Part shown: positions 21,532-32,614 of the stretch, in pieces
How the letters are laid out: each line of letters begins with the position of its first letter
Position numbering within the stretch: position 1 is the stretch's first letter
Assembly: GCA_030407085.1 (NCBI GenBank)
Contig: CM059584.1
Span: 87,556,501-87,620,500 of the forward strand
Direction of reading: 5' to 3'
Source: Trichopria drosophilae
Lineage: Eukaryota > Arthropoda > Insecta > Hymenoptera > Diapriidae
Length of the DNA: 64,000 nucleotides
Notes under the pieces: model-generated
Seen by the model: only the letters and a program-made list of their open reading frames with translations
Database searches by the model: none
What the model was told of the DNA's origin: nothing
Made by a program: the position numbers and the translations under genes

Positions 21532-23772
21532 ATGGTTATAGCTGGTGGTGTTTGGATGCAAAATGCCTCGGATTCAAATCAGGACAAAATGACAGCTATA
21601 GGAGTATTAGTTTGCCGTGATAACTCGTACCCTTTCCAAGAGCGAACATTATCTTTAGAGCAACCGATAAAGATAGGTCGTTCTGTTGCAAGAGCAAGAG
21701 CTTCCTCAAATAATGCTATTTTTGATTGTAAAGTTTTATCCAGAAATCACGCTGTACTTTGGTATGATTCTGGCAAGTTTTATCTACGAGATACTAAGAG
21801 CAGTAATGGAACTTTTGTCAATAATAAAAGACTTAGTCCGTCTGGCGAAGATTCTTTAGCTAGTGAAGTATGTTCAGGAGACATAGTACAATTTGGAGTA
21901 GATGTCGTGGAGAGCATAAAAAAGGTTACTCACGGATGCATAGTTGCTACTTTAAAGTTATACTTGCCGGATGGAAAAGAAGCGAAAGCAAGTTTGACAA
22001 CATCAGTAACTTATGTTAATGTAACTTTGGAAGATTTGTATAGATTAAATCAGTTTATTCAAGAAGCTGGAAGAAGAGAACGAGCACTTCGATCAAAATT
22101 AGAATACATGCAGCAACTAATAGAAACTACCAGAGTTGCAACAAACCAGTCCTGGAAAGCGTTAATCTTGGAAGATTGCCTTTTGTCACGGTTAGAAATG
22201 GTTGAGAATCAATTAACTGCATATTCAAAGAATTTCAGTGAAGATAAGATAAGAACTGAATTAATAAAACTACTGGAAGATAAAGCTCAATATCAACATG
22301 CTGCAAAAGAGTTGCTGCAGAAAAAATTACAAGAAAAGCGAGAAATAACAGAAAAAGTTCAAATCTTAGAGTGTCATTTGAATGGAGCTCAAGAAGAAAC
22401 ACAATGTTTACAACAAGTCATTAAAGAAAATCAAACAGAACTTCAGGAATTTGCAAAAAAATATGCTAAGGGACAACAAAATCTTAAAGATATTACTGAA
22501 AAGCTTCAAAAAACTGAAGATAAACTGAAAAGTATCCTTCAAAAAGTGGATAGAGAAAAAGAACCACATACACGACTCTTTGAAGATCAGTTACATATAG
22601 CAAATAATTTTGACTTGCATGATTCTATAACTGATCCTGTTAATATTCATAAGCAAATTACTGCCCTTCGAAATTACATGCAAGCTTTGCATGATAAAAA
22701 TTTGAAACTTATAGCAGATCAGTCAGATATCAAAAATATGATGAATCCTGTAGAAACACTAAGTGCTATTCTTCACAAATTGCATTTGATGTATATTCAA
22801 TTGTTAGATATTAATTCACAAAGAAGCATTCAGGAGTATGAGGGTATTAACTCTGAGGATTTTATTCTTCATTTGAAGAAAAGCAGCTGCATAGGACATA
22901 TTTGTAAGAAGGATCACATATTAGCTCCATTAATAATGAGCACTGAAATTATTTCTAATGGAATTGAGGATTCTAAAAATATTTATGACAGTGATAAAAA
23001 ATGCGACATAATTTTGTGCGACAAGAATTTCACATCTGCAGGACGCAATACAAAATTGCACTTTAGTCAAGATACAGGAGAGAATTTATGTGATGAATTT
23101 GCAGTAGATTTAAGTACTGAACATTTGATACACAAAAACTGTAATGCAGAGGAATCGAGGCTTGATGAGAATGAACTACTCAATTCCAAACTTGCAGAAT
23201 CGCTAAAATCATTTAATTATGAATTATCGCCAAATGATCAGCACATTCGTTTTTTAAATCTAATGAAAAATCCCTTTTCAATAGTTCACAAAGATAATGT
23301 AAAGCAGCTATTAGATGAAAATTACTTAACAACCCTGAAACCGTTATTGCCTCTCGACTGTGATTATGGCATTCAAGTGAGGGAATATATTTTAAGAAGC
23401 CTAATATCCAATTCAAATTCTCTTAAAGAAGACGATAATTCGGTGGTTCGACAAATGTTGAGTAAAGATTTGGAATCTTTAAGAAATTGGCTTAATCATG
23501 AGTCAGACGATAGTGTTGTTGCTAAACTACAAGAATTACATAAAGAGATGAAAAAAGAAATCCAACATATACAAGAAGTCAATGAACAGTTAGTTATACT
23601 TAAAGAAAAGTTTAATACATCTAATAAAGAAAAAGCAGACCTCATTAAAAAATATAAAGTTCTCAAGTCCCAATGTGGTGATTTATTAAATGTATCTTAC
23701 TCAATACCGATTCATTACGTGGTACCAATTGTTATAGCTTTCACTTGGTTACTTCTAGAAAAAATTTTATAA
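21532..23772 (+). CDS. Slmap: SLMAP-like FHA-domain, tail-anchored coiled-coil protein (single open frame)
   Basis: 746 residues from ATG 21532. This start is chosen because MVIAGGVW leads straight into the conserved region, and upstream in-frame codons lie within a likely splice acceptor. The FHA phosphothreonine-binding domain covers about residues 46-125, with KIGRSVARAR, LSRNHA and SSNGTFVN. Residues ~160-400 and ~640-715 are charged heptad-like coiled coil. The last ~18 residues (YVVPIVIAFTWLLLEKIL) form a membrane anchor at the C-terminus. This order is that of SLMAP (sarcolemmal membrane-associated protein), a STRIPAK component that brings the phosphatase complex to Hippo-pathway kinases and to membranes; length fits the family. 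Oddly, the whole coding region has no intron. The middle (~430-600) is unlike anything I recognise. Intact frame, so either a retrogene or an intron-poor ortholog. Confidence 0.85.
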   Translation: MVIAGGVWMQNASDSNQDKMTAIGVLVCRDNSYPFQERTLSLEQPIKIGRSVARARASSNNAIFDCKVLSRNHAVLWYDSGKFYLRDTKSSNGTFVNNKRLSPSGEDSLASEVCSGDIVQFGVDVVESIKKVTHGCIVATLKLYLPDGKEAKASLTTSVTYVNVTLEDLYRLNQFIQEAGRRERALRSKLEYMQQLIETTRVATNQSWKALILEDCLLSRLEMVENQLTAYSKNFSEDKIRTELIKLLEDKAQYQHAAKELLQKKLQEKREITEKVQILECHLNGAQEETQCLQQVIKENQTELQEFAKKYAKGQQNLKDITEKLQKTEDKLKSILQKVDREKEPHTRLFEDQLHIANNFDLHDSITDPVNIHKQITALRNYMQALHDKNLKLIADQSDIKNMMNPVETLSAILHKLHLMYIQLLDINSQRSIQEYEGINSEDFILHLKKSSCIGHICKKDHILAPLIMSTEIISNGIEDSKNIYDSDKKCDIILCDKNFTSAGRNTKLHFSQDTGENLCDEFAVDLSTEHLIHKNCNAEESRLDENELLNSKLAESLKSFNYELSPNDQHIRFLNLMKNPFSIVHKDNVKQLLDENYLTTLKPLLPLDCDYGIQVREYILRSLISNSNSLKEDDNSVVRQMLSKDLESLRNWLNHESDDSVVAKLQELHKEMKKEIQHIQEVNEQLVILKEKFNTSNKEKADLIKKYKVLKSQCGDLLNVSYSIPIHYVVPIVIAFTWLLLEKIL

Positions 23773-23918
23773 GAGAAATTTTTTTACTTATTGTACATAG
23801 TTTTCTTCCGAGAAATATACTCTAATTCTAAAATTATATGATAAACAATGTATGAAAGTATATTTTTTTTTATAAATTATGTTAACATTTATTGCATAAA
23901 TAACTGGATTTAATGTAA

Positions 23919-23924
23919 AATAAA
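23919..23924 (+). terminator. Poly(A) signal of the SLMAP-like gene
   Basis: AATAAA about 147 bases after the TAA stop, followed by a TG-rich stretch. No genomic poly(A) run follows, so there is no obvious retrocopy tail. Confidence 0.6.
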
Positions 23925-24046
23925 GAAGGGCAATAGTAAACTAACTCTGATTTGCTTTCCATTTTATTTGTTTCTGGATGACCCGGCTGTATACCCAGAT
24001 ATAAAATGCCATAGAATACATTCAGAAACTGACAAGAATTTGAAAC

Positions 24047-24256
24047 CTAATTATCGATCTTGTGCATTTGTCCCTGCAATTCAATATGCTTGTGAGTAAA
24101 AATGTTATTTGCATTTAACTGAATCATGAAAGAATAGACCAAGCTAAACTTGCTTGATTCAAACAGCAATTGTTGATAACTACATGCGCTTCTGTGATCC
24201 TGATGGGATAATGGCAGCACAAAAGTCGCAGTAAGATGTACCAACGCCAGTGCAGT
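24047..24256 (-). CDS. Possible terminal exon of a convergent unknown gene
   Basis: Minus-strand open frame of about 68 residues (ALALVHLTATFVLPLSHQDH..., ending HIELQGQMHKIDN). It begins just after a TTTTAG that could be a splice acceptor. An AATAAA lies downstream on the minus strand (about 23963-23970). The arrangement, tail-to-tail with the SLMAP-like gene, fits a last exon. I do not recognise the protein; the frame could be chance. Confidence 0.3.
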   Translation of the reverse strand, partial: TALALVHLTATFVLPLSHQDHRSACSYQQLLFESSKFSLVYSFMIQLNANNIFTHKHIELQGQMHKIDN

Positions 24257-26500
24257 ACTAAAAAGGTGATGTTAAAGCTATATTAATTTTTGTCATTGAT
24301 GAAACTTTTACATCGTTTGTTTTAAAGCAACCTAAAATAAGAAAATAAATATCTTAAATTATTACCAATCCTAGTACTTTACAGAAATTGAATACTTTCA
24401 ATAAAGGACAGTAGAATATGAGTGATTGTCTAAAATGTGAACTGAATCCCTCACCCCTTCAAAGTTTATGGATATTTTTTATCCAATTTAAGAGGCCAAG
24501 AAACTACATTTTTATTTTTTCCATATTTTTTCGGTAGCCAATATTAAAGATGGGATTTAAAAAAGAAAAGGTTTTTCTTAACTGCGCTTCTACTGGACGT
24601 TCCACGACAAATAAAAAAGAAGTTGCATCATTCATGGACTTTCAGGTAAGCTAAAAAAATAACCTCGTTTTTACCACTATAAATTTCAAAAATCATGAAA
24701 AATCGAAATTTCACATTGTATGACACGTTTAAGGGTGTTCTCTCAAAAAGTCGGAAGTCAGATTTGACTGTAGCGACACCTACAACTTTTAAGTACACTG
24801 ATTGGAATGACATCTGCCGACGATATTACGAAGTTCGACTTTCGTCCTCTCGTCTCAGTATCGCATCAAAAAATTTTCTCGAGGGGTTCTTAGCAGTGTT
24901 GCCGGATTGCTTTGCCGACTTTACCCTAGATGCCGGTTCAAATAACCCTAAATATCCAAATGCCTGTTTTTATGGCTCCAAATTATCATTTGTCCTGAAA
25001 TACCCTGAATACGTCTAATTACTATGCCGTTAAGTCGTATATTAGTGGCTTTTTTAATGTTACCTAACCTATACACAGTACAAAAAGGGGCATAACTAAA
25101 TTCTATATAGGAACGACAAGGTACATATACATACCCTGTTCTTTAAGAAAGTATATTCGAATTTAATATTGTTTATTTTTCAATAACATTGTTATTCTAT
25201 TTTAAAGAATAATTGGGCATATAAGGTAAAAATTGTGTGCAAAAAATGGTTGTAATGAAATATGTATTCGGTAATTACTAAATTTTTATTGGTTTATTAA
25301 CTCGGCTTTACTATACAAGCATCTAATAACGACGACATAGATTTATATATATAATAATATGAATCTCTTGTTTCTTTTTTACATTGAAAGATTTCCAAAA
25401 ATGTAAAACTAAAATGAACTTAAATATACAAGAATGGAATTTTCTCGAATCATGTTACTGGACGGTTTTCGAGGTCGTTGATTAAGAATCTTGGGATAAA
25501 TACACTTGATTTAAAACGGCTGACCCCTTAATGAGGGATGGAATTTCGTGCTCAAAATTGCATCCACTATTTTGGATTTTGAAAAACTGGCACCGGATTC
25601 GTAATCAGCGACTCCAAAAAACACGCGAGTAACGTGTTGTACAACTGTATTAATTTTTCGTACTTATAACGTGCAGGTACGGAAAAAATAAATGGTCTCG
25701 AGAAACGGATTGATGTATAAAAAATCAGTTTATTTATTTTTATTTTGGTATATCTCCAATAATAAACAATACACTATTTTTAATAAGACTGCGTAATATT
25801 GAACTATTCGCTAATTGTTTAGCCGTAATTTGTCCTCCTTTGGCCCACGTGCATTTTTAATTTACTAATTCTTACCATAGATTAGGATTCTGCGACCCCG
25901 AAATCCCCCGAGTAATATCTTTCAAGCGAATGTCTCATTTACTTGTCAGAAATCTGTTGTGGTACTTGAGGACATGGAGTAGAGTATTCTGTCTCCTCAA
26001 CAGCTTCAACATATATTGATTCTGGTATTAAAATAGCGTACATTTCATGAACAAACAGATAATATTAGTTGCAATATTTTATTCGAACAGAAGAATATTT
26101 TAAGAATTATTACAGCAAAATGTCAATGACATACCAAAAGCTAAATGTGAACCGGCGCTTATGGAGTGGAGTTGTCTTTCTCCTACACAGCTTCAAAGTA
26201 TACTGATTTTATTATTAAAAGAATATATTTTAGAAACTAACAGTCAGTTGTATTTGTAACGATTTATTTCCATATATGTAAAAACATTCAAAGAATTGTT
26301 GATGAAATTTATCATTTTGCTACCAAAATGGAGAATTGATAGCGGTAACGGATTGGAGTTTGTACACCACATAAACGTGAATATTTCAAAAAGTGTGAAA
26401 TTCCGAATTTTTTGTCATATAATCTGATTGAATATTGATAAATACTACAATATGACCGTTGTAATTATTATTCATTTTTAATCTTTTTCAGAAAAAATGC
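24257..26500. other. Gene-free region
   Basis: No recognisable gene. A 107-codon frame at 24695-25018 (plus) has no identifiable domain. The stretch 24890-25010 repeats CCCTAAA/TACCCT words similar to those near 39370-39470, hinting at a dispersed repeat. The rest is AT-rich. Confidence 0.4.
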
Positions 26501-26519
26501 CATGAACGAGGCATTTATT

Positions 26520-26965
26520 GTTTTTTACCCTCTGGGGATGGAGTGGGGGAAAAACAATAAATATTAAATTGGAACCCCCATTTTTTATTGCAGATTTGGA
26601 TTCTCTGGAAAAAAGTACACCAATTTGACCCAGTAGATATTGCATTTTGGTTCACAGGTGGGGCTGTAATCGATAAAAATCTAAATTTATCTAAAGACAT
26701 TGAAATACCTCGAGAACTATGCACAGAATCAAAAAAGGTGTGGGATGAAAGTTGTTCGACACGAAGGGGGGCATCCAGTAATAATGAAATTGACCCCCTC
26801 CCCCACCTCCTGGGGGTGGGGTGGGGGAAAACAATAAAACTTAAATAGAAATCTCCATTTTTTATTGCAGATTTGGATTCTTCGGAAAAAAAGTACACCA
26901 ACTTGACCTAGGAGCTATTACATTATGGTTCACAGGTGACGCTGTAGTCGACAAAAAGCGAAAGT
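26520..26965 (+). repeat. Tandem duplication with ~275-bp spacing
   Basis: Two diverged copies: each has GTGGGGGAAAA(A)CAATAAA, then CCATTTTTTATTGCAGATTT, then AAAGTACACCAA and GGTTCACAGGTG. The TTTTTTATTGCAG string is a good splice-acceptor look-alike in both copies, so a small exon may have been duplicated. Short ORFs span it without known motifs. Confidence 0.6.
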
Positions 26966-27442
26966 AAAAAATCCCTAAAATTCGACGTCTCCAGAATTCA
27001 CATCACATCTGATAAATAATAGTAGACGTATTTTATTTTAGAAATACTATTCAATGCCACCACTACGAAATGTTCGTTTTTCTTTGAATTTATATTATTC
27101 TTGCAATGTGTTTTCTAGCCGCTACAATGGAAATTATCTTATTTGGTTGTGTGTAAAAAATAGTATATTATGCTTTAAGGGAGGAAAGAGCGTGATCCCT
27201 GAGTGGAAGGTTTGCTGCGCGAGCGAAGCGAGGTCAGCCCTTTCAGGAGGTGCGCGCGCATTCCTCTCGTGAAGCATACGCTAGTTTTTTCCTGGCCGCA
27301 TCCATTACTCCCGCGGGCAGCACTTTTCGTCCCACGGAAGTAATGAGAACGAAGTGCGCATGCGAAATTGACAACTTTCACCTCGCGTAGCGGATATGGA
27401 ATACGGTCATTCTAACAAAGCTGGGAAAAAATACATTTAGCG
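26966..27442. other. Gene-free flank with GC-rich patch
   Basis: Contains a local GC-rich patch at 27180-27390. No ORF with recognisable content. It provides the target of the next element (direct repeat at 27443-27453). Confidence 0.4.
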
Positions 27443-27453
27443 TTACCCAGGAA
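27443..27453 (+). repeat. Putative target-site duplication, left
   Basis: TTACCCAGGAA, identical to 33271-33281 on the other side of the inverted-repeat element. Confidence 0.6.
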
Positions 27454-27459
27454 GGTATA

Positions 27460-27890
27460 TCAAGCTGACGCATCGACATCGCAAAAATGAAATTTAAATC
27501 CTGGCATCATTTAAAGCTAATTTAATGCTAATTCTATACTCCTATGCCGAATTTAATGCTCTTCGTCAAAGCGGAAAAATCTGTGGATGCGCCAGCTTGA
27601 CGTCAAGCTGGCGCGTCCACAACGTAAAACCAGTGACTGAGGAGCTATGTGAAAATTATGTTAGGAACATAATTTAAAACTAATTTAATGCTCTCAAAAT
27701 ACCCTAGTCCGAATTTTCCACGACCAGTGTAACCCGTGCTATTGGCATGCGCGAGTTTTTGACCAAGAGGGAAGTGGCTCGTAGAAACATCGTAAGCGAT
27801 TTATTTCGCAGGCATAATTTAGGGCTCATTTAATGCTAATGTAATGCCCAAATATCGTATTTATAGCTATTCGCTAATAAGAAAAAACGA
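27460..27890 (-). repeat. Terminal repeat unit(s) of the inverted-repeat element, left end
   Basis: Holds a partial outer unit and a full unit joined head-to-head at a perfect 26-bp palindrome centred on TGACGTCA (27589-27614). The unit includes AGGGCTCATTTAATGCTAAT and GACCAAGAGGGAAGTGGCTC. Related units occur at about 31075-31285, 31287-31577, 31579-31700 and 33040-33264. Confidence 0.65.
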
Positions 27891-28296
27891 GGTTGTTTCC
27901 TTCAGTCGGAATTTTTTTTATCAGCATGAAGTCTGTTTTTTGGCAAAAAATAGAGAATTCCGCATACTCGACGCTTCTTGAATCGTCGTGCATGCTACTA
28001 TTCGTTGATACATTTATGGAATTCTCAATATTTCTTTCAGGAATATATCCATTGTTTATTTTTACCAGGAAGTCCGACATGCACATTTTAGTACAAAGTG
28101 TACTTGCAAGCAATATTTTATCGAGTTCAGTGGACAATTCTTCCCACACGTGGTCGGTTTCACTTTTCAATTTTCCGTTTAGTTTAAAAAAATCATCTTT
28201 TCTTTTTAAAATCGCCCTCACAATGTTTTCTTCTGGAATATTCGCCTTTTTTCCCTGTCTACTCCTGATGAAATGACCAAAATATTCGACATTCAC
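27874..28296 (-). CDS. Unknown ~140-residue protein, left-arm copy
   Basis: Open minus-strand frame matching the right-arm copy at over 90% of residues. It contains NIVRAILKRKDDFFKLNGKL, then ETDHVWEELSTELDK, and a hydrophilic tail ending EGNNLVFSY. The FxxxxG...VWEELS spacing recalls a MADF/SANT-like helical DNA-binding fold, but the match is weak. The frame starts without a clear ATG and is open upstream (EFFVNVEYFG), so it may be a later exon. Not recognised; could be a transposon DNA-binding protein. Confidence 0.45.
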   Translation of the reverse strand: MNVEYFGHFIRSRQGKKANIPEENIVRAILKRKDDFFKLNGKLKSETDHVWEELSTELDKILLASTLCTKMCMSDFLVKINNGYIPERNIENSINVSTNSSMHDDSRSVEYAEFSIFCQKTDFMLIKKIPTEGNNLVFSY

Positions 28297-28631
28297 AAAA
28301 AAACTCTACTCCGCAGTACTGTGTTTGTATATATTTAAATTCATGCTTACGTTAAATGTGTATGTACCTGGCATGTACTGTGCGTATGTAAAGTATATAG
28401 AGGGTGTATAGTATGAGCTATTTTGTTAGTTCCGGGTCTTGTCAAAGTGCACCGCTAAGGTAGAGCGCATCGAAGTGCATTTCGAACAAACCAGCCTCAC
28501 ACACGCGCAAGTATCTACCTAAGAAGCCTCAGAAGTCATCAGAAGTCATCAGAAGATAAAGTAGGTATTTACAGTATAAAATGTAAATTAAAAATTGCTA
28601 ACACGATTTTCCAAAATTCGGCTTCCGTACA

Positions 28632-28637
<6 letters not shown>

Positions 28638-28665
<28 letters not shown>

Positions 28666-28744
28666 GTCTTTATTGTACAATACAATAGTACAAAAGGCGA
28701 GACACAGCTATAGCTGCTTTACAGCCTGATTATAATAAAATAAT
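28638..28744 (-). mobile_element. Short LINE 3'-tail insertion in the left arm
   Basis: An AAT-microsatellite followed by a TGTCTTTATTGTACAAT stretch is present in the left arm and missing from the right arm, whose sequence (near 32275-32295) gives the empty site. AAATAAT occurs at both edges (28631-28637 and 28738-28744), a 7-bp target duplication. On the minus strand it ends in an ATT-type tail, as expected for a heavily 5'-truncated non-LTR retrotransposon. Confidence 0.6.
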
Positions 28745-29404
28745 TTTATTTGCTATATATGATCTTAGAAAATAATTAAGACCTGACACGACATTTTCGG
28801 AAATAAGTAAAAATCATCTATTTCACAATACACCTCCGTCAATTCTCAATAAATTTATTCCGTGTTTATAAGGCGATGTTTTTAGTGATTAGAATTACTT
28901 GTACGGCAGCCTAATTTCAAAAAATCAATTCAGAAACTTTTAATTTATATTTTGCAACGTAAATACCTAGTTTTATCGGTTTTTTTTACTTTTTAAGTAA
29001 TTATTTACAAGTAATTCAATGTTCAAAAAATAATAGAACCACGGGATCTTTAGTACTTCTAAGAACCTCGGGACTTCTAAGCAAGCGCCCTTCGAAGCCA
29101 CGTGGTGTAAAATTAGATATAACTCAGAGCTGGCTATCGATCGCGATTGAAGGGGTGCCCTAACAAACACAACATCACAAATAGTTATCGAAATGTTAAT
29201 ATCTGTAAACGTTCGTTAATGTTTTGTTAACATTTCATTAACCAATACTCAAGTGCGTTAGCGGGGGTTTGACGTTGTATACATAACCCTACCCTGTATT
29301 TTCTGTACATAAACATAGATATACGTAGGAAGCGGCAATTTTTATAGTTTCGACAGGGTTTTAACCAAAGGAATTAACACAAAAAGGATTTGAAAGGTGT
29401 ATAA

Positions 29405-29700
29405 AATAAAATCTTGTTTCGATGAGAGTTTTATCATTAACAGTAGACTTCGTAACTGAAACCTTGGTTTGATGACAGTTTTACTATTGACAGAAGATTT
29501 TGTATCTAAAAGTATGGTTCGATGAGATTCTTATTATCGACAAACGTTTTTATATCTAAAACCTTGTTTAGATGAGAATGTTCCTATCGATAGATGATTT
29601 GAGATCTAAAACCTTGTTTATATGAGAGTTTTACTATCGACAGAAGATTGTAGATCTAAAAGCTTGTTTCTATGAGACTTTTACTATCGAAGATTTCAGA
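29405..29700 (+). repeat. ~58-bp tandem repeats in the loop
   Basis: About five diverged copies sharing ATCTAAAACCTTGTTT(C)GATGAGAGTTTTACTATCGACAG-like phrases (written here in pieces: ATCTAAAACCTTGTTT; GATGAGAGTTTTACTATC; GACAGAAGATT). They lie between the arms of the 27.5-33.3 kb element. No coding sense. Confidence 0.7.
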
Positions 29701-31074
29701 TTTTTTATATTTTTTAGAGTAAAAAAGGATGCTTGTACGCTTTTTTATACTTGCAACCTTCGGAAGTGCATTTTGAAGAAGTTTTTTCTCTCGTGCTGTC
29801 TAAAAACATTTTCTGAAAATACTCATCTGATATTTTGTAAGATCTCTCAATTCGAAGTAAACCTGTATTAATATTTTCAAAGACAAATTCAATGGCAATA
29901 AAATTTTTAAAATAAATAATATCGGTATCATATTTTATTCATTAAAAGTACATTCCACTTTATTTAACAATAGCATTAATAATTAACCATTATATCGCAA
30001 AAATATTGTAAAATTGCGGATTAATTATTTGGCCTCAATAAGGGTAGACGACAAATTTTCAAGCCGCGTACGGCACTGAAAATTCCACAGAACTCATGCG
30101 CAACACAATTAGAAGTCCCGAGGCATTCGGTTCCGCGAATTTAGAAGTCCCGAGGTTCTACTGTAATTTATTGGCAGTATGGTGTTAATTGTTTTTCAAT
30201 AGGCCCGCATTCAATGAATGTTAGAACTCCTACAAACGAACAAGTAATTGAACTAAATAGCATATTTCAAACTCATTTAGCTTATCAACGATAAATAAGA
30301 TATAAGGGAGAATGGGGTAGCCCCGGCCACCTGAGCTTTTTCTGCCGCAACTTGAAAAATAATGTATGAAAATCGATATAAAAAAATGGAAGTATTCTTT
30401 ATACCTCAACAAACATAACTCAAACAAGTTTGCCTGAAATAATAGGTTTTGTTCGTTAGCGTAGCAAATTAATTTACATATCAATTTTGGTTACTGTCTG
30501 CGAGTGGCGGGTAGCTCCGGCCATAAAGAAGAACGAATACAATTAATAATAATAATACGTCTTTATTCATTAACAGATTATACAATTTTATAACCGTTAC
30601 AGCTACATTTAGGATTTCAATTTTTTAATCTGTAACAAAAGGGCGAGTCTCAACTAATATAAATGATAAAAATTTAACACAATATATTTTAGAAATACTT
30701 ACCACCGACAACATTTTGCACCGTTATTTGAAATTGAGGTCAGTGAAATGAACGTGTCGTTAAGGAAATCTTCGTAAGTGGTATAAGTGCAGATTATGGT
30801 ATTCAACATTTCAAGTTTTAAATGTCATTTTCAAGGTGAACTCCAAAATAAATCGCTTCAGATATTTCCGCTTTTCCCCCTCAGCTAACTATAACTATAA
30901 AATCGAACTTTATGATATTTTAGGAGCCTTCGATGAGCCTTAAATCACAAACTTAAAAAAATGTATAAATCCTGTATCGTTAGTTTTACGTTACGGATAC
31001 GCTTGTTTGACATCAAATTCCTGCATTAGTGAGGAACATTAAATTCGGTCTTGAATCATTCAATTAGCCTTAAA
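29701..31074. other. Loop of the inverted-repeat element, non-coding
   Basis: No ORF with recognisable motifs. Holds two GAAGTCCCGAGG words (30112 and 30153) also seen in the arms, two GGTAGC(C/T)CCGGCC words (30316 and 30509), and another microsatellite-tailed LINE-like end at about 30541-30700 (minus orientation, TAATAATAATACGTCTTTATT-like). If the element was autonomous, its transposase has been lost from here. Confidence 0.45.
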
Positions 31075-31700
31075 TAAGCCCTAAAGTGTATCTATGAAAT
31101 AATCGTTTCTACGGACCTCTTCTTCTGAGTCGCATACACGCGCATGCGCGTAGCATGGGTTATACTGGTCGTGGGAAACTCGGACTAGAGTATATTGAGA
31201 GCATTAAATTAGCTTTAAATAAGAAAAATTTCGTACAGCTCAGTTACTGGTTTTACGCTATGGACGCGCCAGCTTGACGTCAAGCTAGCGCATTCATTCG
31301 TTTTCTTTTATTAGCGAACAGCTATAAATTCGGTATTTGGGCATTAAATTAGCATTAAATGAGCCCTAAATTATGCCTGTAAAATAAATCGCTTACGACG
31401 TTTCTACGAGCCACTTCCCTCTTGGTCAAAAACTCGCGCATGCGCATAGCACGGGTTACACTGGTCGTGAAAATTCGGACTAGGGTATTTTGAGAGCATT
31501 AAATTAGCTTTAAATTATGGCCTTAAGAGAATTTTCGTATAGCCCTCCAGTCACGGGTTTTACGCTGTGGACGCGTCAGCTTGACGTCAAGCTAGCGCAT
31601 CCATTCGTTTTCTTTTATTAGCGAATAGCTATAAATTCGGTATTTGGGCATTCAATTACCATTAAATGAGCCCTAATGCCCGTATGTCTGCGAAATAAAT
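31075..31700 (+). repeat. Internal array of terminal repeat units
   Basis: Three tandem copies (the first more diverged, the last truncated) of the same ~290-bp unit found at the element ends, with AGCTTGACGTCAAGCT at 31271-31286 and 31578-31593 marking the junctions. Extra end units next to the right arm suggest nested insertions or end duplication. Confidence 0.6.
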
Positions 31701-32614
31701 CGAAAATACTGGGTAGGGTTATGTTTAAAACGTCAAACCCCCGCTAACGCACTTGAGTATTGGTTAATGAAATGTTAACAAAACATTAACGAACGTTTAC
31801 AGATATTAACATTTCGATAACTATTTGTGATGTTGTGTTTGTTAGGGCACCCCTTCAATCGCGATCGATAGCCAGCTCTGAGTTATATCTAATTTTACAC
31901 CACGTGGCTTCGAAAGGCGCTTGCTTAGAAGTCCCGAGGTTCTTAGAAGTACTAAAGATCCCGTGGTTCTATTATTTTTTGAACATTGAATTACTTGTAA
32001 ATAATTACTTAAAAAGTAATAAAAACCGATAAAACTAGGTATTTACGTTGCAAAATATAAATTAAAAGTTTCTGAATTGATTTTTTGAAATTAGGCTGCC
32101 GTACAAGTAATTCTAATCACCAAAAACATCGCCTTATAAACACGGAATAAATTTATTGAGAATTGACGGCGGTGTATTCTGAAATAGATAATTTTTACTT
32201 ATTTCCGAAAATGTCGTGTCAGGTCTTAATTATTTTCTTTAATATTTTTTGGAAGATCATATAAAGCAAATAAAATTATTTGTACGGAAGCCGAATTTTG
32301 GAAAATCGTGTTAGCAATTTTTAATTTACATTTTATACTGTAAATACCTACTTTATCTTCTGATGACTTCTGATGATTTCTGAGGCTTGTTAGGTAGATA
32401 CTTGCGCGTGTGTGAGGCTGGTTTGTTCGAAATGCACTTCGATGCGCGCTACCCTAACGGTGCACTTTGACAAGACCCGGAACTAACAAAATAACTCATA
32501 CTATACATCCTCTATATACTTTACATACGCACAGTACATGCCAGGTACATACACATTTAACGTAAGCATGAATTTAAATATATACAAACACAGTACTGCG
32601 GAGTAGAGTTTTTT

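Noticed and set aside
24695..25018. 107-codon plus-strand ORF
   Set aside because: No domain, no splice context, and its second half resembles a dispersed non-coding repeat.
28973..29170. 65-codon ORF repeated at 31835-32032
   Set aside because: Lies in the arms and is conserved only because the arms are copies; GC-poor, no motif, and no independent sign of coding. Kept as arm sequence.
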